Made by a program: the position numbers and the translations under genes
Shown: positions 25,861-37,860 of the stretch, in pieces
How positions within the stretch are numbered: the stretch's first letter is position 1
How the letters are laid out: each line of letters starts with the position of its first letter
From: Tolypeutes matacus
Lineage: Eukaryota; Chordata; Mammalia; Cingulata; Chlamyphoridae
Length of the DNA: 64,000 nucleotides
Direction of reading: 5' to 3'
NCBI GenBank assembly: GCA_026826555.1
Contig: JAKSZT010038599.1
Location: forward strand, 4,570,449-4,634,448
The notes under the pieces: model-generated
The model's input: only the letters and a program-made list of their open reading frames with translations
What the model was told of the DNA's origin: nothing
The model's database searches: none

Positions 25861-26469
25861 GAAGATCCGAAAAAACCCAGTTTGGAAAAAATGGATGGCT
25901 GTGCAGAGTGTCTATAAAGTAGAGCATGGGAGGGGAATATTTTTAAATCTTAACATCTAAAGAATGATTTATGAACAAATTTTAAGCATTTATACATGTA
26001 CATTATGCATTCTTTATCTTTCGAAAAGCTGATTCATGCATATATATAGAAATATAAATTATCTCATATTTTATCCCCAAAATAAGATAAACAGTATAAT
26101 ATTTTATCTAGTTTCACTTCATTTCATCATTAAAGCAAAACATATTTGCCACCAAATCATATTACTAACAACAGTAAATTAAGTAGTACTACATTTCCTG
26201 ATTCTAAAGCTAGGGCTCTTGGACATATATGGTTCCTGCCAGGATGGTGAGTTACTACTGGTTGCCTTTTTTCTCCTCAAAAAGAAGCTAAAAGAGTGAC
26301 AAGAAATAAAGATTCCCCAAAATAACCAAGAAATAATATTAAGATCTCCATGAGCAGGCTTAAGTTTGTCTTGTCCCTGTATGTGTCCCTGAAGTTTGGT
26401 GAAGATGGAACCATCAGGGCCAGGAATAGAATATGTTGAAATGAGGCTTGTTGAGTTTTGGTATTACAT
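25861..26469. other. Unassigned sequence
   Basis: No gene or clear repeat. A possible eroded MIR lies near 26050-26225. Confidence 0.35.
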
Positions 26470-26482
26470 CACATTGCCTTTA

Positions 26483-26518
26483 TTTTATTTTATTTTATTT
26501 TTATTTTTATTTTTTTTT
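26483..26518 (-). repeat. A-rich tail of the ERV retrocopy
   Basis: On the - strand it is an A run followed by AAAAT and AAAT repeats, expanded from a poly-A tail. It starts right after the (CT)n that ends the viral R region. Confidence 0.85.
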
Positions 26519-26840
26519 GAGAGAGAGAGAGAGCTTTATTGAGGAAGTACAGAGCATAAATACTCTTTAGGCTGGGGGCAGTCCCTCAGCCGATGGTGGA
26601 GGCTTATCATTGGGCAGTGGTTAGGGTCAGGGGTTGCTAGGGAAAAGGGGCAGAATTTGGGGGCGGCAAAGGGAGAAGCAAGGTTGTCCAAATAAGGCAA
26701 TAACTGGGGCGAGAGCTCTGATTGGTGAGAAGGAACAAGGAAGAGGGAGAGAGGGAAAAGGGGAACGGGGGAGGGGGTTATGCTGTGCGGGCGAGGCCAT
26801 GGCAAGGCTTGCGGCTTGCAGATACTGCATCTCCACCCTT
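26519..26840 (-). repeat. U3-R part of the viral LTR
   Basis: It follows a purine-rich tract on the - strand (AAAAAAGAAAAAAGGG, about 26838-26853). It contains a CCAAT-type element (caccaatcagagctc, near 26720) and a TATA-like tatttatg near 26560. AATAAAG follows at about 26533-26539, with a short CT run before the A-tail. U5 is absent, as expected if the template was polyadenylated RNA. The exact U3 start is ambiguous (26829 or about 26838). Confidence 0.75.
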
Positions 26841-26869
26841 TTTTCTTTTTTAGGCCAACTGATAGGGAG

Positions 26870-27215
26870 CTGGGCCTGTCTTAGGTCATAGCCGGCTGAG
26901 GCACTTGTAGCTCTTACCCGTCTTTGGGCTGACCCAGCATCATTTGGAGGCAGCGAAGTAAGGGACTGTGTCTGTCTTAGGTCGGAACCGTGCTGTATTA
27001 GGACTGGAGCTTACCCGTCTTTGGAGACTCTAGCAGCAATGATTGAGCCAGGCGCCATGGCAACAATCGGCTAGGTTCCTGTCTTAGGTTGTCCAGTCAA
27101 GTTACGAGGTTCAGTTGCCCGTCATTGAACAACAGTCCTGCTAGCCTCACAGTGGCTGGCGCCCTGTCTTAGGTTGGCTGTTAGGTGCCTGGCTAAGTTG
27201 CCCGTCATTGGCTCA
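26870..27215 (-). repeat. Four degenerate ~95-bp tandem units after env
   Basis: On the + strand TGTCTTAGGT occurs at 26877, 26973, 27080 and 27165. Each is followed 29-41 bp later by CCCGTCWTTGR (26918, 27014, 27118, 27201). The units are diverged between these anchors. They lie between the env stop and the polypurine tract. Confidence 0.8.
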
Positions 27216-27298
27216 CCAGTTCAGCGCTATCTTGGCCAAATTATGTTGGGTGGAGAAGCGAGGCCATGCATAGTGAAGGAAAAGGTCAGGGTAGGGGG

Positions 27299-27850
27299 TT
27301 AGAGGGGTGAACGGTCGGTTTGGGTGGGGCGGACGAAGGACTGGTTGTTGTTGGAGAGGTGCAGATAGTCGACCTCACGGGTTCGGACTCGCTGATAGCG
27401 GACGGTCACTGGCTTGTCGAAGAGGGAGTTGCGAATCGCCTGCAAGAGTTTTCGAAAGAGGGTAGGGCCTAGAGAGAGGAGGAGCAGAATGAGTATTAAA
27501 GGGCCAAGGAAGGGGAGGAGGTAAGGGAGGAGTTTGTCAAACCCCCAGGAGGTCCAGGAGTTGTTGTTAAGGGCTTCATACTCCTTTTTACGCTTAGCCA
27601 GGCCTTCCCTTAGCTGGGCCATATTGTCTTTTATGAGGCCGGAGTGGTTGGCATAGAAGCAACATTCTTCCCCTAGCGCGGCACACAGCCCCCCCTGTTT
27701 CAGGAAGAGGAGGTCGAGTCCTCTACGATTTTGGAGGACTACTTCCGACAGAGAGTTTAAAGATTTTTCTAAATGAGAGATAGAAGTTTCTATACGGGCT
27801 ATATCTTCATCTACAGCCATACGCAAGGAGGAAAGAGCGACAAACCACAT
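27299..27850 (-). pseudogene. Truncated gammaretroviral env (TM subunit), open 183 codons
   Basis: The frame holds most of the transmembrane subunit of a gammaretrovirus-type envelope. Residues about 38-62 form the immunosuppressive-domain-like helix, with an intact CX6CC (C-AALGEE-CC), the site that disulfide-bonds the surface subunit in this class. A Lys/Glu-rich heptad region follows (about 70-97). A hydrophobic membrane span covers about residues 108-131 and a 50-residue tail ends at TAA (27299-27301). The surface subunit and fusion peptide are missing, so it cannot be a fusogen. The ATG (27848-27850) lies in the host-derived TSD rather than in viral sequence. Whether it is transcribed is unknown. 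Confidence 0.85.
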
Positions 27851-27858
27851 TGCCTTTA

Positions 27859-29564
27859 GAAAATCATTACAAGCAGCTTCATTGCTGAAATCAACAGCAA
27901 TAACTCAATAATAAACTGACTAAATACACTATCAGGTAGCCCTAAACGATAGAGGAGATGATGCAGATATGTATGGATCACCTAGCTGCATTCAGGCATT
28001 CTCATCTGAAACTTTCTCCCTCTAATCTCTAAGTGTTGGTAGATTACAAATGAAATTGCTGTTTCTAAGGTTGCTTGGCAGACATTTAGTCCAATACATT
28101 GGACTAAGGATCCTAATGTATTGCATGTGTGATGGCTGTGCCTCTATGCTGTTCATGTCTTTAAATTCACCAGGATATATAGGCTTCAAAATATGCACCA
28201 TCTTCAGAAGAGCAGATATCCCGAGGGCAATGTGAGCTCACCACAAAATAATTAGACACCAGAAAAAAAATATCTCCTAAAGAAAGGTAACAAACTGTGC
28301 GATGTATGCCATCTGAAGCAGAAATGCTGAAACAGCTAGATCAGACTTTAAAATAAAATGAAAATAAATGTTCTTAAAGAAAAAATAAATAAATAAAAGG
28401 AAATCTAGTGCTCTTTCTACCCTTTTATATAACAGCCAACAGGAATCATATTTTTTTTAGCTCTTCTGCCCTTTTCTTCAACAATTCTCACATTGTAGAA
28501 CATCCTCACAATCATCTTGACAAATGGTGAACTGCCCATTGATCTCTTTATCACTATGGGGGCAGAACCTGTATCTGGATTCAGAAGACTGGTTAACAAA
28601 TGCTACTCTGCCCACATAACAATTGCCTGACCTAGGCACAATTTTTCATTTTCTTGATCTTAAACATATTTATTAGTTAAATAGTAGTAAAGATAACTTT
28701 CCACATGCTGTACAGAATTCTTGTAATAATATTTGGTTTATAAGTGAGGTTAGAAACTAAATTGATAGGTAAAAATAGGTTGCTAATAAAAGGCATGTGT
28801 CCCCAAAATACTATAAGTTTCAATTATCACAAAACATGCATTAAAAATTATTTCCTATGAGTTGTTGCTCATAAGAGGTGGGAAGTGTTTCATTTTTAAG
28901 TAATCAACTATACAATAACGATCAAAATGTGATTATTGAATCTAACAAATAACATTTGTTCAGATACTTTCTGTGTTGTCTGAAATGATTTGTTAGTTTA
29001 AAAGTATGTTTAGTTTAGAAAGTAGATTTATTAGCTTATTTAGAAAAACTTAATGTAGTTTTATCAACTTAATTTTCAGAAAAATATATTTAATAATATA
29101 TAAAAGCTGGGTATTAAAATGTATTTATATTTCAACATGTAGCTGTACTAGACATTTGTCTTTTTTCCCTAAGCTATCCTCTTTCTCTTCTTAACTCATT
29201 CCATGTTTGAGTAATCCATATTGGTATTTATCCTTAGTGTATACTTACTATCTTCTTATCTCCATGCAGTATTTCCCTCCAGAGGACCATTTCTCTGCAG
29301 CAGAAAAGGACTTCCTTGTAAGATGGTGGCGGGGTTCCATGAGAGTAGAAGCAGAGGTTTTAAAACTCTAAGTTTGAAGATTTGAATATGCACACCTTCA
29401 CTTCTTTCACAAAGTAAGAAAACAAGTCCCAAGGCCAGCCCAGATTCAAGTGAAGACAAAACTTTTGATAGGAGGAGCAGCACATGGATATTAGTTGTGA
29501 ATGAAATATAGGTGGCCCTATTTGGAGATGATCTACAATGCCATTTAATAAATTCCTTATATAT
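27859..29564. other. Unassigned sequence
   Basis: AT-rich, no gene or clear repeat. A short AAAT repeat lies at about 28379-28400. Confidence 0.4.
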
Positions 29565-29830
29565 ACAGTTATTTAACAGATATGATTGAGCATCTACTGT
29601 GTACAAGGCATTTCTCTACATCCTTGGGGTATGGAGATGTAAAAGCAGGTATTTATCTTACCTAATTGAGCTAATAATCCAGTGGTATAGACAGTCTATT
29701 TGCAAAAAGAAATGAAGGAATGAAGAAATATAAAGGGATAAATTATGGAAAGTCAAATAGAGCTGTTGTATTAGAAAAGACAATCAAGAAAGATCTTTTA
29801 GATATGATAATATTTGAGAAGCAATCTGCT
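29565..29830 (-). repeat. L2 3' end, antisense
   Basis: 'gagcatctactgtgtacaaggcatttctctacatccttggggtatgg' matches the antisense L2 'gagcacctactatgtgccaggcactg...gctggggata'. It is followed by the L2-like 'taatccagtgg' and 'gaaagatcttttagatatgataatatttgag' segments. Confidence 0.8.
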
Positions 29831-30794
29831 TCAGTTAATCAAAAGCTCTTTCTAATTCTTGCAACAAAATGAGTAGGAAAATGGGTAGAACCTCATCTCT
29901 TTGTTTCCCGACTTAGATGATGTTGAAGGCAGTGGAAACCCAATTAATATTAAACATATTTGTCTGACAATGACATGTAGTAACAAATTCCAAAATAAAT
30001 TATTGTCTATGGATACCTAGAATGAAGTGACCATTAAAGGCAAGACTCTGGGGAACAAGTGCCTGTTCCCATAAAGAACAAATGGTATGAGGAATCCAAG
30101 GACTACAGGTCAGGGTGGTTATTTATAAAAGATATAAATAATCTGAAATCCTGAGACATACATCTGTAATATCTCTTTCAGCTATTGGACTGATTAATTA
30201 AATACCAAATATATATATCTACTCCTATATATATGTATTCCTACTGATTGGTAAATATCAGTTGTAATCACAGTCTTACCTGATGTTTAATTAACAGTTA
30301 TCATATGCATTGGGAAAGAATGGATTCTCAAAATCCGACTCATGTAAGCGATACACTCCAACTCACACTGTCTCCCATCGCTTATAAGTGGCCACTTATT
30401 ACCTACTTGAATAGGCTACTTCTGCCTTTCTAGGAAATCCTTTAAAATCAATGCTTAAGTATCCACCCAAAAGACTTTCCTTTAATTGGTTTCTTGTATG
30501 GCCTTGGCATCAGTTGTTTTTACATGCTCCCTAGGTAATTATAATTTGCAGCCAAGGTTGAGATTCACTAACTCTGAGAGATTTTTTTTTTTTAATGAGC
30601 AAATTGGAGCAGCTGAGAGTGGTTTAATTGTTTGTTTGTTTGTTTGACTAAAACCTGAATTCACCTGTGGCACAAAATAAATTAGGTAGAGATGCCGAAC
30701 ATTCCTTGATATTAGTAAAGAAAGAAACCAAAGACTAAGAGGATGAGAATGCTGGTGTGTTTTTAACTCTTAAGACATGTCCACCCATTTTCAA
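29831..30794. other. Unassigned sequence
   Basis: No gene or clear repeat. A (TTTG)n run lies at 30629-30648. Confidence 0.4.
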
Positions 30795-30945
30795 AATTTA
30801 TAACTTTTTGTAAGTCATTGTGCCTCAGTTTCCTCTTTATAAAATGGGCTAATAATAGCATTTATCTGAGAGGGTTATTGTAAGAATTTATTAAATAAGA
30901 AAACTTCCTGGAACATATTAAACTCTATATAACTGTCAACCATAA
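30795..30945 (+). repeat. MIR
   Basis: 'gtcattgtgcctcagtttcctctttataaaatggg', 'taataatagcatttatctgagagggttattgtaag' and 'gaacatattaaactctatataa' follow the MIR 3' half closely. Confidence 0.8.
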
Positions 30946-30976
30946 TCCTGCTGATGCTCATAATGATGATGATAAC

Positions 30977-31414
30977 TGTTTTAGTTTCCTAGGTTGTTCA
31001 AAGCAAATACCATGAAATAGTTCATATTGAACAATGAGAATTCATGCCCTTGTGGTTAAAGTCCAGGAAAATATCCAAATCAAGTCACCATCAATGTGAT
31101 GCTTGCTTCCCAAAGACCAGCTGCCGGTGGTCCTTGTAGCTTCTCTCACATGGCAAGGCACATGGTGGCATCTTCTGGTCTCTCCCTTCTCTTCTGGGTT
31201 TCATTGCTTTCAGTTTCTTGCCTCCATGGCTTTCTCTCTGTGTGTATTCATTTCATTTATAAAACACTCAATTAATTGAACTCAGTCCCTTCCTGAATGA
31301 AATGGATCACACCTTAACTGAAGTAGCCTCATCAGGATCCTACTTACAATGGGTTTATGCCCAAAGGAATAGATTATATTTCTTCTGGAGTACAGAGAGC
31401 TTCAAACCACCCCA
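30977..31414 (-). repeat. MaLR-type LTR (family A), antisense
   Basis: A complete 438-bp LTR running from TGTTTTAGTTTCCTAGG to TTCAAACCACCCCA on the + strand. Internal landmarks are shared with the copies at 7.0, 37.2 and 42.8 kb: cacatggcaaggcacatgg, ccttaactgaagtagcc, cttacaatggg. Flanks ATAAC and AAGAC are too different to call a TSD. Confidence 0.8.
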
Positions 31415-32099
31415 AAGACAAGCACCAATAGGGACAGAAGGCAACCCTTCATAAGACCTTAAGAAATACATAGAGGAGTGGTTTGACAACCTATTTGAAA
31501 AACATTTTAGGCCAGAGACTAAAATAAGTGTGAGACAGACTCTTGAAGTATGAGAAGGAAAGTAATAGTATTAACACGCTAGGGATAAGGTGAGAGCAGT
31601 TACCGTAATAGGTAGTAGAGACAGTATAGTAAACTAAAAACTATACTCAGAGTGGTTTTGGTTTTGGACTAATTTTTCATTTAGTCAATTAGAGTAAAAG
31701 AAATGGGAAGTCCAATAATGCCCTACACAAAGCACTAAAATTAAATAACCAGATATGGAGACTATACCTGGCTTAGAGCCACTGTAGTTGAGAACCATAG
31801 TTCCTTTCTCAATTCTCAGAACCAACCTCAAATTGTTCACAGATACAGAATGATTGGAATGATGATAACCTATGACTATTTACAATTTTAATTGTGAAAT
31901 ATGGGAAGAAAATACCCTGGTCTTTCCAAGATTGTAGTACGGATTTGTAGGAATTCAAAGGCTACTTCCACCCATTAAAATGAAAGGTTATGTCAGTTGC
32001 ATCCAATGGAATTCTAACGACTATTGCTTTAACAGTTCCTAAGCACATATCTGGTTATTGCCATTCCAAATGGAGGATTTGACATATTGCCTTTCTGAT
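31415..32099. other. Unassigned sequence
   Basis: No gene or repeat recognised. Confidence 0.4.
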
Positions 32100-32430
32100 T
32101 CCTTTTTAAAAAGTCATGTTTGTAGTACAGTCACTGTAGAATAAAGTTTAGCAGTGCTTCAAAAAGTTAAACATAGAATTATTACATTGCCCAGAAATTC
32201 TACTCCTAGATATATGCAACACAAAACAAAACAAAACAAAAACAAATAACACCTCAAAAAACCAACCTGAAAACAGAATTTCAAACAGATACTTGTATAC
32301 CAATGTTTGTGACTCCATTGTCTATGATAGTCCAAAGGTGGAAATAATACATGTGCATCGACACATGAATGGATAAACAAAATGTGGTATATACCTACAT
32401 ACCACCTGGGACATTACTTGAGCACAAAGG
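32100..32430 (+). repeat. L1M 3' UTR fragment, sense
   Basis: 'gcccagaaattctactcctagatat', 'aaaggtggaaataatacatgtgcatcgacacatgaatggataaacaaaatgtggtatata' is the standard sense L1M 3' series. An (AAAAC)n expansion sits at 32219-32245. Confidence 0.85.
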
Positions 32431-33589
32431 GTACATAGAAAGGTTTGAGAGGCTCACTGCCATAAAGAAAGGGTACTGCATTAGGTTTCCCTGCAGAAAT
32501 GAGAATTTCTTTTTTCTTCTTCAGCTGGGATTGAGACAGAAATACAGAAGGCCTAAATATCACCAAAAAAGCCTAGAACATGGACACAGTATTTGCTGAC
32601 ACTTCAGACATTCTCCCTTTGAAGTAGGGATAAGAACATTTTTAGTTGAGTGGAGTTGAATGCTTTGTTTGATAAATTCTATTTTAATTTTGGAGGGATC
32701 ATTATGGGAAGAAGGGTGGATTTATATCTGGGTCCAGAAAAGGAATGAAATGAACTGGACCATGTTGTATTTCTGACTAAATTTATAAATTTTTAAACTT
32801 TCTTTGCTTTTCAGTAATTCTCCACAGTATAAGTATTGGTGAAAAGTAAATCTTATCTTCTGCTGAAAATGTTAGAAAGTCCACATTTGTCCTGGCTATA
32901 TTTCTCCACATACAATAGCACAGGTTCAAGAGAGCTCTAAGTGAATAAGAACATCCATCTGATGATCTGACTCAGGATTTTTAACCTGGAGCAAGAAATT
33001 TAAAGTAGCTTCTGGGAACTATTCCTTCCAGCAGCAGCATTATTCATTGTCCAGCAATGGCTCTCAGTGGTGGTTGAGATGCCTGTAACAGAGGTAATGG
33101 TTTTCCACAACACTGATTCTTTGTATGAATTTGTGTGTGGGGGGGTTGCCTCCTAGAATCCTAGAATTATGCTAATTTTCTGACAACATATTTTGTTTTC
33201 CCACTTATTCTGAAACCTACCCACTAGCTTCCAATAAATCATTTATATGCTTAAAAAAGCTGGGGTCAAATTCTGAGGTTTGCCACAAGTTTGTTGCTTA
33301 ATATATATACATATAACTCTGAAATGAATTATGACATTGGCAACTAAATGAGAAATGTAAAATATTTAAACTGAGATCACTAGATCACCCAACTGGGACT
33401 CTTTACTTTTGCAGAAGAGAAACCTGAAGCTTAGAAATGATGAAATATATATAATTAATAACTAACAATAACCTATTGAGGACTTTGCATATATAACCTC
33501 ATTTTATGCTCAAAAATATGTTAAGGAAGCTAAAATTTTTATATGGAATTTTGCTTTTCTATTGAATTTTTTTAATGATTTTGTTTTAT
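32431..33589. other. Mostly unassigned; possible MIR scrap
   Basis: At about 33370-33530 'gcagaagagaaacctgaagcttagaaatg' and 'gcatatataacctcattttatgctc' faintly resemble a MIR. Nothing else recognised. Confidence 0.35.
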
Positions 33590-34452
33590 TTCCTTTTTTG
33601 GTTTTATTACTGTAATACTTTAATATATTATTCTAGCAGTTGCTTTAGGGTATATGTTATACACCTGTAATTTACAACATTCCCATCAAGTAATTATAGC
33701 AAACTACATAAAGTATGAGGACCTTACAATAGTATTTGTAATAGTATTTATTCTTCCTTGGTCTTTGTGCTGTTCTTACGAAACACTTTATTTATACATA
33801 TGTTATAAAACCCATAATACATCATCATTATCTTTGCCTTAAACAGTCAATGGTCTTATTTAAATAATAATAAAAAATCATATTTACCCAAGTAGTTACC
33901 ATTAATGGTGCTCTTCATTAATTTGTCTATGTAGATACTGACTTCCATCTTGTATCATTTTCTTTCTACCTGTAGGATTCCATTTAATATTTCTTGTAGT
34001 GTGAGACTATGACTGATAAATTCCTTCAGATTTGTGTGCATGGAACAGCCTCTATTTCATCTTCATAGTTGAAAATTACATTAATTCATTCAGAATTCTG
34101 GATTGTCATACTTTAAACATCTTGATCCACTGTGTTCTGACTTGCACCATTTCAGATGTAAATTTTCTGTCATTCTTATATTTCTTCTTCTCTATGTCAT
34201 ATGTCTTGCTCCTTTGGCTGCTTTTAAGATATTAATTTTTTAACTGGTTTGAAGAAATTTGACTATGTATCTCTCTTCAAATTTCTTGTATGTGGGTTTA
34301 GTAACTTCTTGGATATGTGGGTTTATAGTTTTCAACAAATTTATAATATTTTTGGCCAGATTTTATCAAATGTAATTTTTCTGACCCCATCCCCCAGGAG
34401 CTTTGCTTACATTTATATTAGGCCATCTGAATTCATCTCATAGAAAAACAGT

Positions 34453-36063
34453 TCTCTGTTTATTTTTTTCAACTATGTTTACTAGCTCACATAAATATTT
34501 GAATACAAATTTATCCCTCCTTCCTTTCCATATTCTTGGCACATTTTACTATACTTCTTCATAAACAAACTAGTGTTAATATCCAGTGGGGGTGGATGAA
34601 TTTTAAAACATGAAACAGGTCACTAAATCTCCAAGTATGGCAACCACTGAAAGGAGTTGTATTAGTCAGCCAAATGGGTGCTGATGCAAAATACCAGAAT
34701 TCAGTTGGATTTTATAAAAGGTATTTATTTGGGATAGAAGTCCACAGTTACCATGCCATAAAGCATAAGTTTCTTCCCTCACCAAAGTCCATTGCCACAT
34801 GTTGGAGCAAGACAGCTGCTGACGTTTGCCAGAGTTCAAGCTTCTTGGGTTCCTCTCTTCCCAGGGCTGCGTTTTTTTCTGGGCTTAGCTCCTCTGTTTC
34901 CTCCACAAGGTCAATTGTAGACTCTCAGGTGAACAACTTATCTCTTTTCCCAGGGCCTTCTCTCACAACAAAACTCTCTTACTTCCTGGGGCTCCAGCTC
35001 AAGACTCCAACATCAGAACTGCTCCAACTCTGTTCTTGGCCATGCCTTTTATATTTGATTCCCACCACACCAAGTGGTGGGGCTCAAACTCCTACTAATG
35101 TGGCCCAGTCAACACCCTAATCATAACTTAATCATGCCCAGATTAGCAGACCAGTTTACAAGCATGATCTAATATGTTTTTGTAATTCATAATTACATCA
35201 AACTGCCAAACTACTACAGGAGTCATCTAGTTTTTTAAGATTAAGCCAGTGATATGCAATTTAAAAATATATAAATTTCACCCATAAAACAAGATAATTT
35301 ACAACTTGATTTCAATTCAAGTTTTTTGACAGTTGAATTTTTACATTAAAAATTGTAAAATTTCAACTAAAGAACAAAGGAAACATTCAGACACAAGTTT
35401 ACACTTAAAAAATGATAGCCTCTATTTCAACAAAGAATGGCTGCTCATCACTTTACGTTAATCTTGTGGTCCAAAATTCATTTGCCATTTAAAACATTTT
35501 TAATCATTCTTCTGTATGGCATGGGTAGCTTCTAAAGGGAATTTGTATATTGTCTGTTCTTGATGAAGACAATACTATACAGATGTTGCCTGATGATGCT
35601 TAGACACATTAAGATATTTTTCCTTTTCTTGAACTGTCAGGTCAACTATAAAGTGATGAGGTCCATAGGATAGTAGGATATCTGCTAAGGTAAAGTTATA
35701 ACCTGTAACGGAGACTTTATCTTCAAGTTATGAATTAAGATCTTTTAACAGAGTCCAATATCATCTTTATTGGAGTGGCCATCTACTTGAGTTACCCTGA
35801 ATTCTCACTAGTCTTGCACCATTGCTTTTTCTTCTTTGGTACCCCCAACCAAATATTCTTTGTTGGCTTGCTTGACTAGTTGGGCTGCTATAGCAATAAA
35901 CCCTGTTAGACTGGGACCATTGTTAGTTTGAAGAACTGGAACCAGGTGCTTACCCTGGGTGCTCTATTTATTCCCTTTAGTCAGCCCTAGCAACTTTTCT
36001 AGCAGCACCAACTCTTTTGCTGCCACCATCCTGCAGCCCCAGCTCCTCTCTGCTTATTTTTTT
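34453..36063 (-). pseudogene. EEF1E1P: EEF1E1 (AIMP3/p18) processed pseudogene
   Basis: The - strand between the two TSD copies is an intronless copy of the mRNA for eukaryotic translation elongation factor 1 epsilon-1, a small subunit of the multi-tRNA-synthetase complex. The start-equivalent ATG is at 36029-36027 and the stop-equivalent TAG at 35534-35532. Recognisable stretches include VLQTNNGP-, KQANKEYL-, TQVDGHS-, YNFTLADIL- and IVDLTVQEKEKYLNVS-coding DNA. About 30 nt is missing after the last, with frameshifts and stops, so it is dead. The 3' UTR continues to a short A-run. TSD: 34453-34469 and 36047-36063 (17 bp, one mismatch), beginning AAAAAAATAA on the - strand, an ideal L1 endonuclease site. 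An LTR at 34658-35218 splits the 3' UTR. Confidence 0.9.
34658..35218 (-). repeat. MaLR-type LTR (family C), inserted in the EEF1E1 pseudogene
   Basis: A 561-bp LTR, + strand TGTATTAGTCAGCC to AAACTACTACA, with a perfect 5-bp TSD GGAGT (34653-34657 and 35219-35223). Related copies are at 46.3, 54.9 and 59.6 kb. A 148-codon open frame within (34674-35120) is chance in an LTR. Confidence 0.85.
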
Positions 36064-37219
36064 AAAAGTATGTTTTCTTTCTGTTTTTAATGTTGGATAG
36101 CTTTTTATTGCTATGCCTTCAAATTACTAGGCTTTTCTTATGCAATGGCTAAAGTGCTGCTAATTTCACAGTTTTTTTTTTTTCAGTTCAGACATTGAAA
36201 TCGTCAACTCTAAAAATATGGCTTGAGTCTTTTTTTATATATTCCATGTCTCTACTTAATATGGCCAATTTTTATCTAGCTTCTTGAAAATATGCAATAT
36301 AGTTATAACAACTTTTTAAATGTCCTTATCAACTAATTCCATTATCTGAGTCATTCCTGTGTCAATTTCAATGGATTGTTTTCCCCCTCATTACAGTTCA
36401 TAACTTCTGCTTCCTTGCATGACTAGTAATTTTTTATTCAATATCAGACATTGCCATTATTTTCTTGGAGTCTGGACATTTTTATATTCCTATATATGTT
36501 CCTCAGTTTTGTTCTGGGAAGCAGTTATGTTACTTAGAGACAATTTAATCCCTTTGCTTCTTATATTAAATTTTTGTCAGGTGGGCTAAGAATAGTATTT
36601 AGTATGGGCTAATTTTATTCCACTCCTGAGGTAAATAGTCTACATGATGCCCAATGGATGAGGATTTCCTCTATGGCTGATGGTAAAAGGAACTAGTCCA
36701 GCTCCTGTATAGTACATGATATGGTTCTACCAACTAATATTCTGCTGAATACTTGAGAGAGTCCCTGTGAAGATTTCCAGAGCATTCTCTCTGTGAAACT
36801 CTCTTTCCTCCTGTATTCTACCCTATGAATCTGAGCCAGCTTGGCATCCCAAATTCTAAGATTCATCTCCTCAACTGAAGGAGGCTACCAGGCTCTTTAT
36901 AGACTCCAATTCCACTGTTGCATCCTGAAAAATCTCCCCAGAGAATATGCTTGAACAATTGGTAGCTTTTACCTCATTGATTCCCATCTCTCGGGGATAA
37001 CTGACTTTTGTTGCCTAATATCCAATGTATTGATATATACACCTGGATTGTATAGTTCATATAGTTTGCGTGTATATTTTTCAGGTGGAAAGGTAAACTA
37101 GTACCTGTTTTTTGTTTGTTTGTTTATTTGATTGTTTTCATTTAGACCAGAGGCAAGAGCCTCTAGAATTTTACATACACTCTTGAAAATAAATTTGTCT
37201 ATGGTTTAATGATAAAGCA

Positions 37220-37670
37220 TGGTTTTATTTTCCTAGGTTGCTTAAGCAAATACCATGAAATGATTTGGCTTAAACAATGGGAATTTATTTGCTTACTGGT
37301 TTGAAGCTAGGAAAAATGTCCAAATCAAGGCATCAACAAGGCTATGCTTTCTCTCCAAAGACTAGCTACTGGTGATCCTTGGATCCTCTGTCACATGACA
37401 AGGCACATGACAGCATCTCCTGGTTTCTCCCTTCTCTTCTGTGTTTTGTTGATTTCAGCTTCTTGCTCCTGAGGTGCTCTCTCTCTCTGTCTTAATTTCA
37501 GTCCACTTATAAAGGACTCTAATAACAGGATTAAGACCCATACTGATTGGACTGGGTCACATTTTAACTGAAGTAACCTCATTTAAAATGTTGCTCACAA
37601 TAGGTTCACATCCACAGGAATGGATTAATAACATGTTTTTCTGGGGTACAAAGAGCTTCAAAACACCACA
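37220..37670 (-). repeat. MaLR-type LTR (family A), antisense
   Basis: Runs from TGGTTTTATTTTCCTAGG to CTTCAAAACACCACA on the + strand, with all family A landmarks (ccaaatcaaggcatca, tcacatgacaaggcacatgac, cttataaaggactc, ggattaagacccatactga). Flanks AAGCA and GGCAC do not match as a TSD. Confidence 0.8.
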
Positions 37671-37860
37671 GGCACCAAGAGATTAAATTGTTTACCCAAG
37701 TTTACAAGGGGAGTCTATGAAAGGATTCAAATCTGAAATATCTAACTCACATTCGATTTCTTAATAATTTATTTCCAAATAAGCCAAACTAAGTTTCAGA
37801 AACTTTATTAAAATCAAAATTCTTGATTCATAGCACGGTGTTCTTTCCACTAGACGGCAT
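37671..37860. repeat. MIR-type repeat remnant next to the LTR
   Basis: 'gagattaaattgtttacccaagtttacaagg' and 'cacggtgttctttccactagacggcat' resemble the 'gttaagtgacttgcccaaggtcac...ctcttaaccactacgct' part of MIR-type repeats, with unrelated DNA between. Confidence 0.45.

Larger units (their letters stand above)
26470..27858 (-). mobile_element. L1-mobilised retrocopy of a gammaretroviral env-3'LTR transcript
   Basis: This is not a provirus but a retrocopy of viral RNA. In - strand order it holds a 5'-truncated env, a 3' untranslated part with four repeats, a polypurine tract, U3 and R, and then stops about 15 bases after AATAAA. There it passes directly into an A-rich tail (TTTTA-type on the + strand, 26483-26518), with no U5. 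The whole is flanked by a perfect 13-bp TSD, CACATTGCCTTTA, at 26470-26482 and 27846-27858. A provirus would have a 4-6 bp TSD and full LTR ends. The insertion point on the - strand (TTCT|AAAG) suits L1 endonuclease. The TSD and intact frame suggest a fairly recent event. Confidence 0.9.
33590..37120 (-). repeat. L1M-type LINE, antisense, with nested insertions
   Basis: The host element covers 33590-34470 and 36047-37120. Words on the + strand follow a known antisense L1M segment: 'ccactgtgttctgacttgcaccatttcagatg', 'ctttggctgcttttaagata', 'cttggatatgtgggtttatagttttcaacaaattt', 'tatattccatgtctctacttaa', 'ttctgggaagcagttatgttacttagagacaa', 'tttcaggtggaaaggtaaac'. An EEF1E1 retropseudogene, itself carrying an LTR, interrupts it at 34470-36046. 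Confidence 0.8.
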